Virus record (IMG/VR): IMGVR_UViG_3300018423_000067
Coordinates: 1 to 23,441 of that record
Direction: 5' to 3' (one strand)
From: a virus
DNA length: 23,441 nucleotides
The translations under genes and the position numbers were made by a program. Below are positions 23,398-23,441 of the stretch, piece after piece (the stretch's first letter is position 1; each line of letters starts with the position of its first letter). The notes beneath the pieces were generated by a model. The model was not told the DNA's origin and did not search any database. It worked only from the letters and a program-made list of their open reading frames with translations.

Positions 23398-23441
23398 ATG
23401 TCATCAGTGTTGGTAGAGAAACGAAGTTGTCCGATGTGTCC
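23398..23441 (+). CDS. Start of a zinc-finger protein, probably primase-helicase (cut by window end)
   Basis: ATG after a perfect AGGAGG site. Only 14 codons are visible, reading MSSVLVEKRSCPMC. The CPMC looks like the first half of a zinc ribbon. In T7-type order the gene after SSB and resolvase is the primase-helicase, whose N-terminus is a zinc finger. The reading frame is secure; the function is an inference from position and two cysteines. Confidence 0.5.
   Translation, partial: MSSVLVEKRSCPMC

Overview
The window is a contiguous piece of a temperate tailed phage. It carries a lambda-like siphovirus tail module: chaperone with frameshift, tape measure and tail-tip/host-specificity protein. 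It also carries a T7-like early/replication module: single-subunit RNA polymerase, SSB, GIY-YIG protein, RusA resolvase, and the start of a probable primase. Between them lie a lysis block and a lysogeny block (repressor, tyrosine integrase, tRNA-Gly). Phage genes flank the integrase on both sides, so this looks like the phage (attP) arrangement and not a prophage end. The host is not identifiable directly. The tRNA-Gly(GCC) resembles gammaproteobacterial tRNA-Gly and encodes its own CCA, and the fibre motifs are common in aquatic phages. My guess is a phage of an aquatic gammaproteobacterium.

Layout. 1-78: strong terminator after an upstream gene that lies almost wholly outside the window. 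79-4116: tail chaperone pair joined by a -1 frameshift, HK97-gp10-like protein, tape measure, tail-tip protein. 4117-14268: a 2784-residue hub-fibre fusion ending in an S74 chaperone, two small proteins and a second fibre. 14297-14678: one gene on the opposite strand and a divergent AT-rich region. 14679-17282: glutamine-rich protein plus terminator, membrane protein, a stray tail gene, lysozyme, a C-tail-anchored membrane protein and two small proteins. 17218-18842 (minus strand): tRNA-Gly, a probable attP core with arm-type repeats, integrase, repressor. 18843-19088: switch region with TATAAG/CTTATA repeats and a good forward promoter. 19089-23441: RNA polymerase and replication genes.

How it may work together (inference). 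The XRE repressor and integrase form one translationally coupled minus-strand unit facing the polymerase promoter. Repressing that single promoter could silence both the early genes and the polymerase needed later.

The most striking structure is at 17218-17447. A second copy of the tRNA-Gly anticodon arm lies between the integrase and an intact tRNA-Gly, in the same orientation. Recombination at that copy would cut a host tRNA-Gly in the anticodon loop and place the intact phage tRNA about 128 bp downstream of the host tRNA promoter, as a replacement. A second genome-scale signal is strong enrichment of the palindrome CTCGAG (34 by eye), with none in the 9 kb fibre region.
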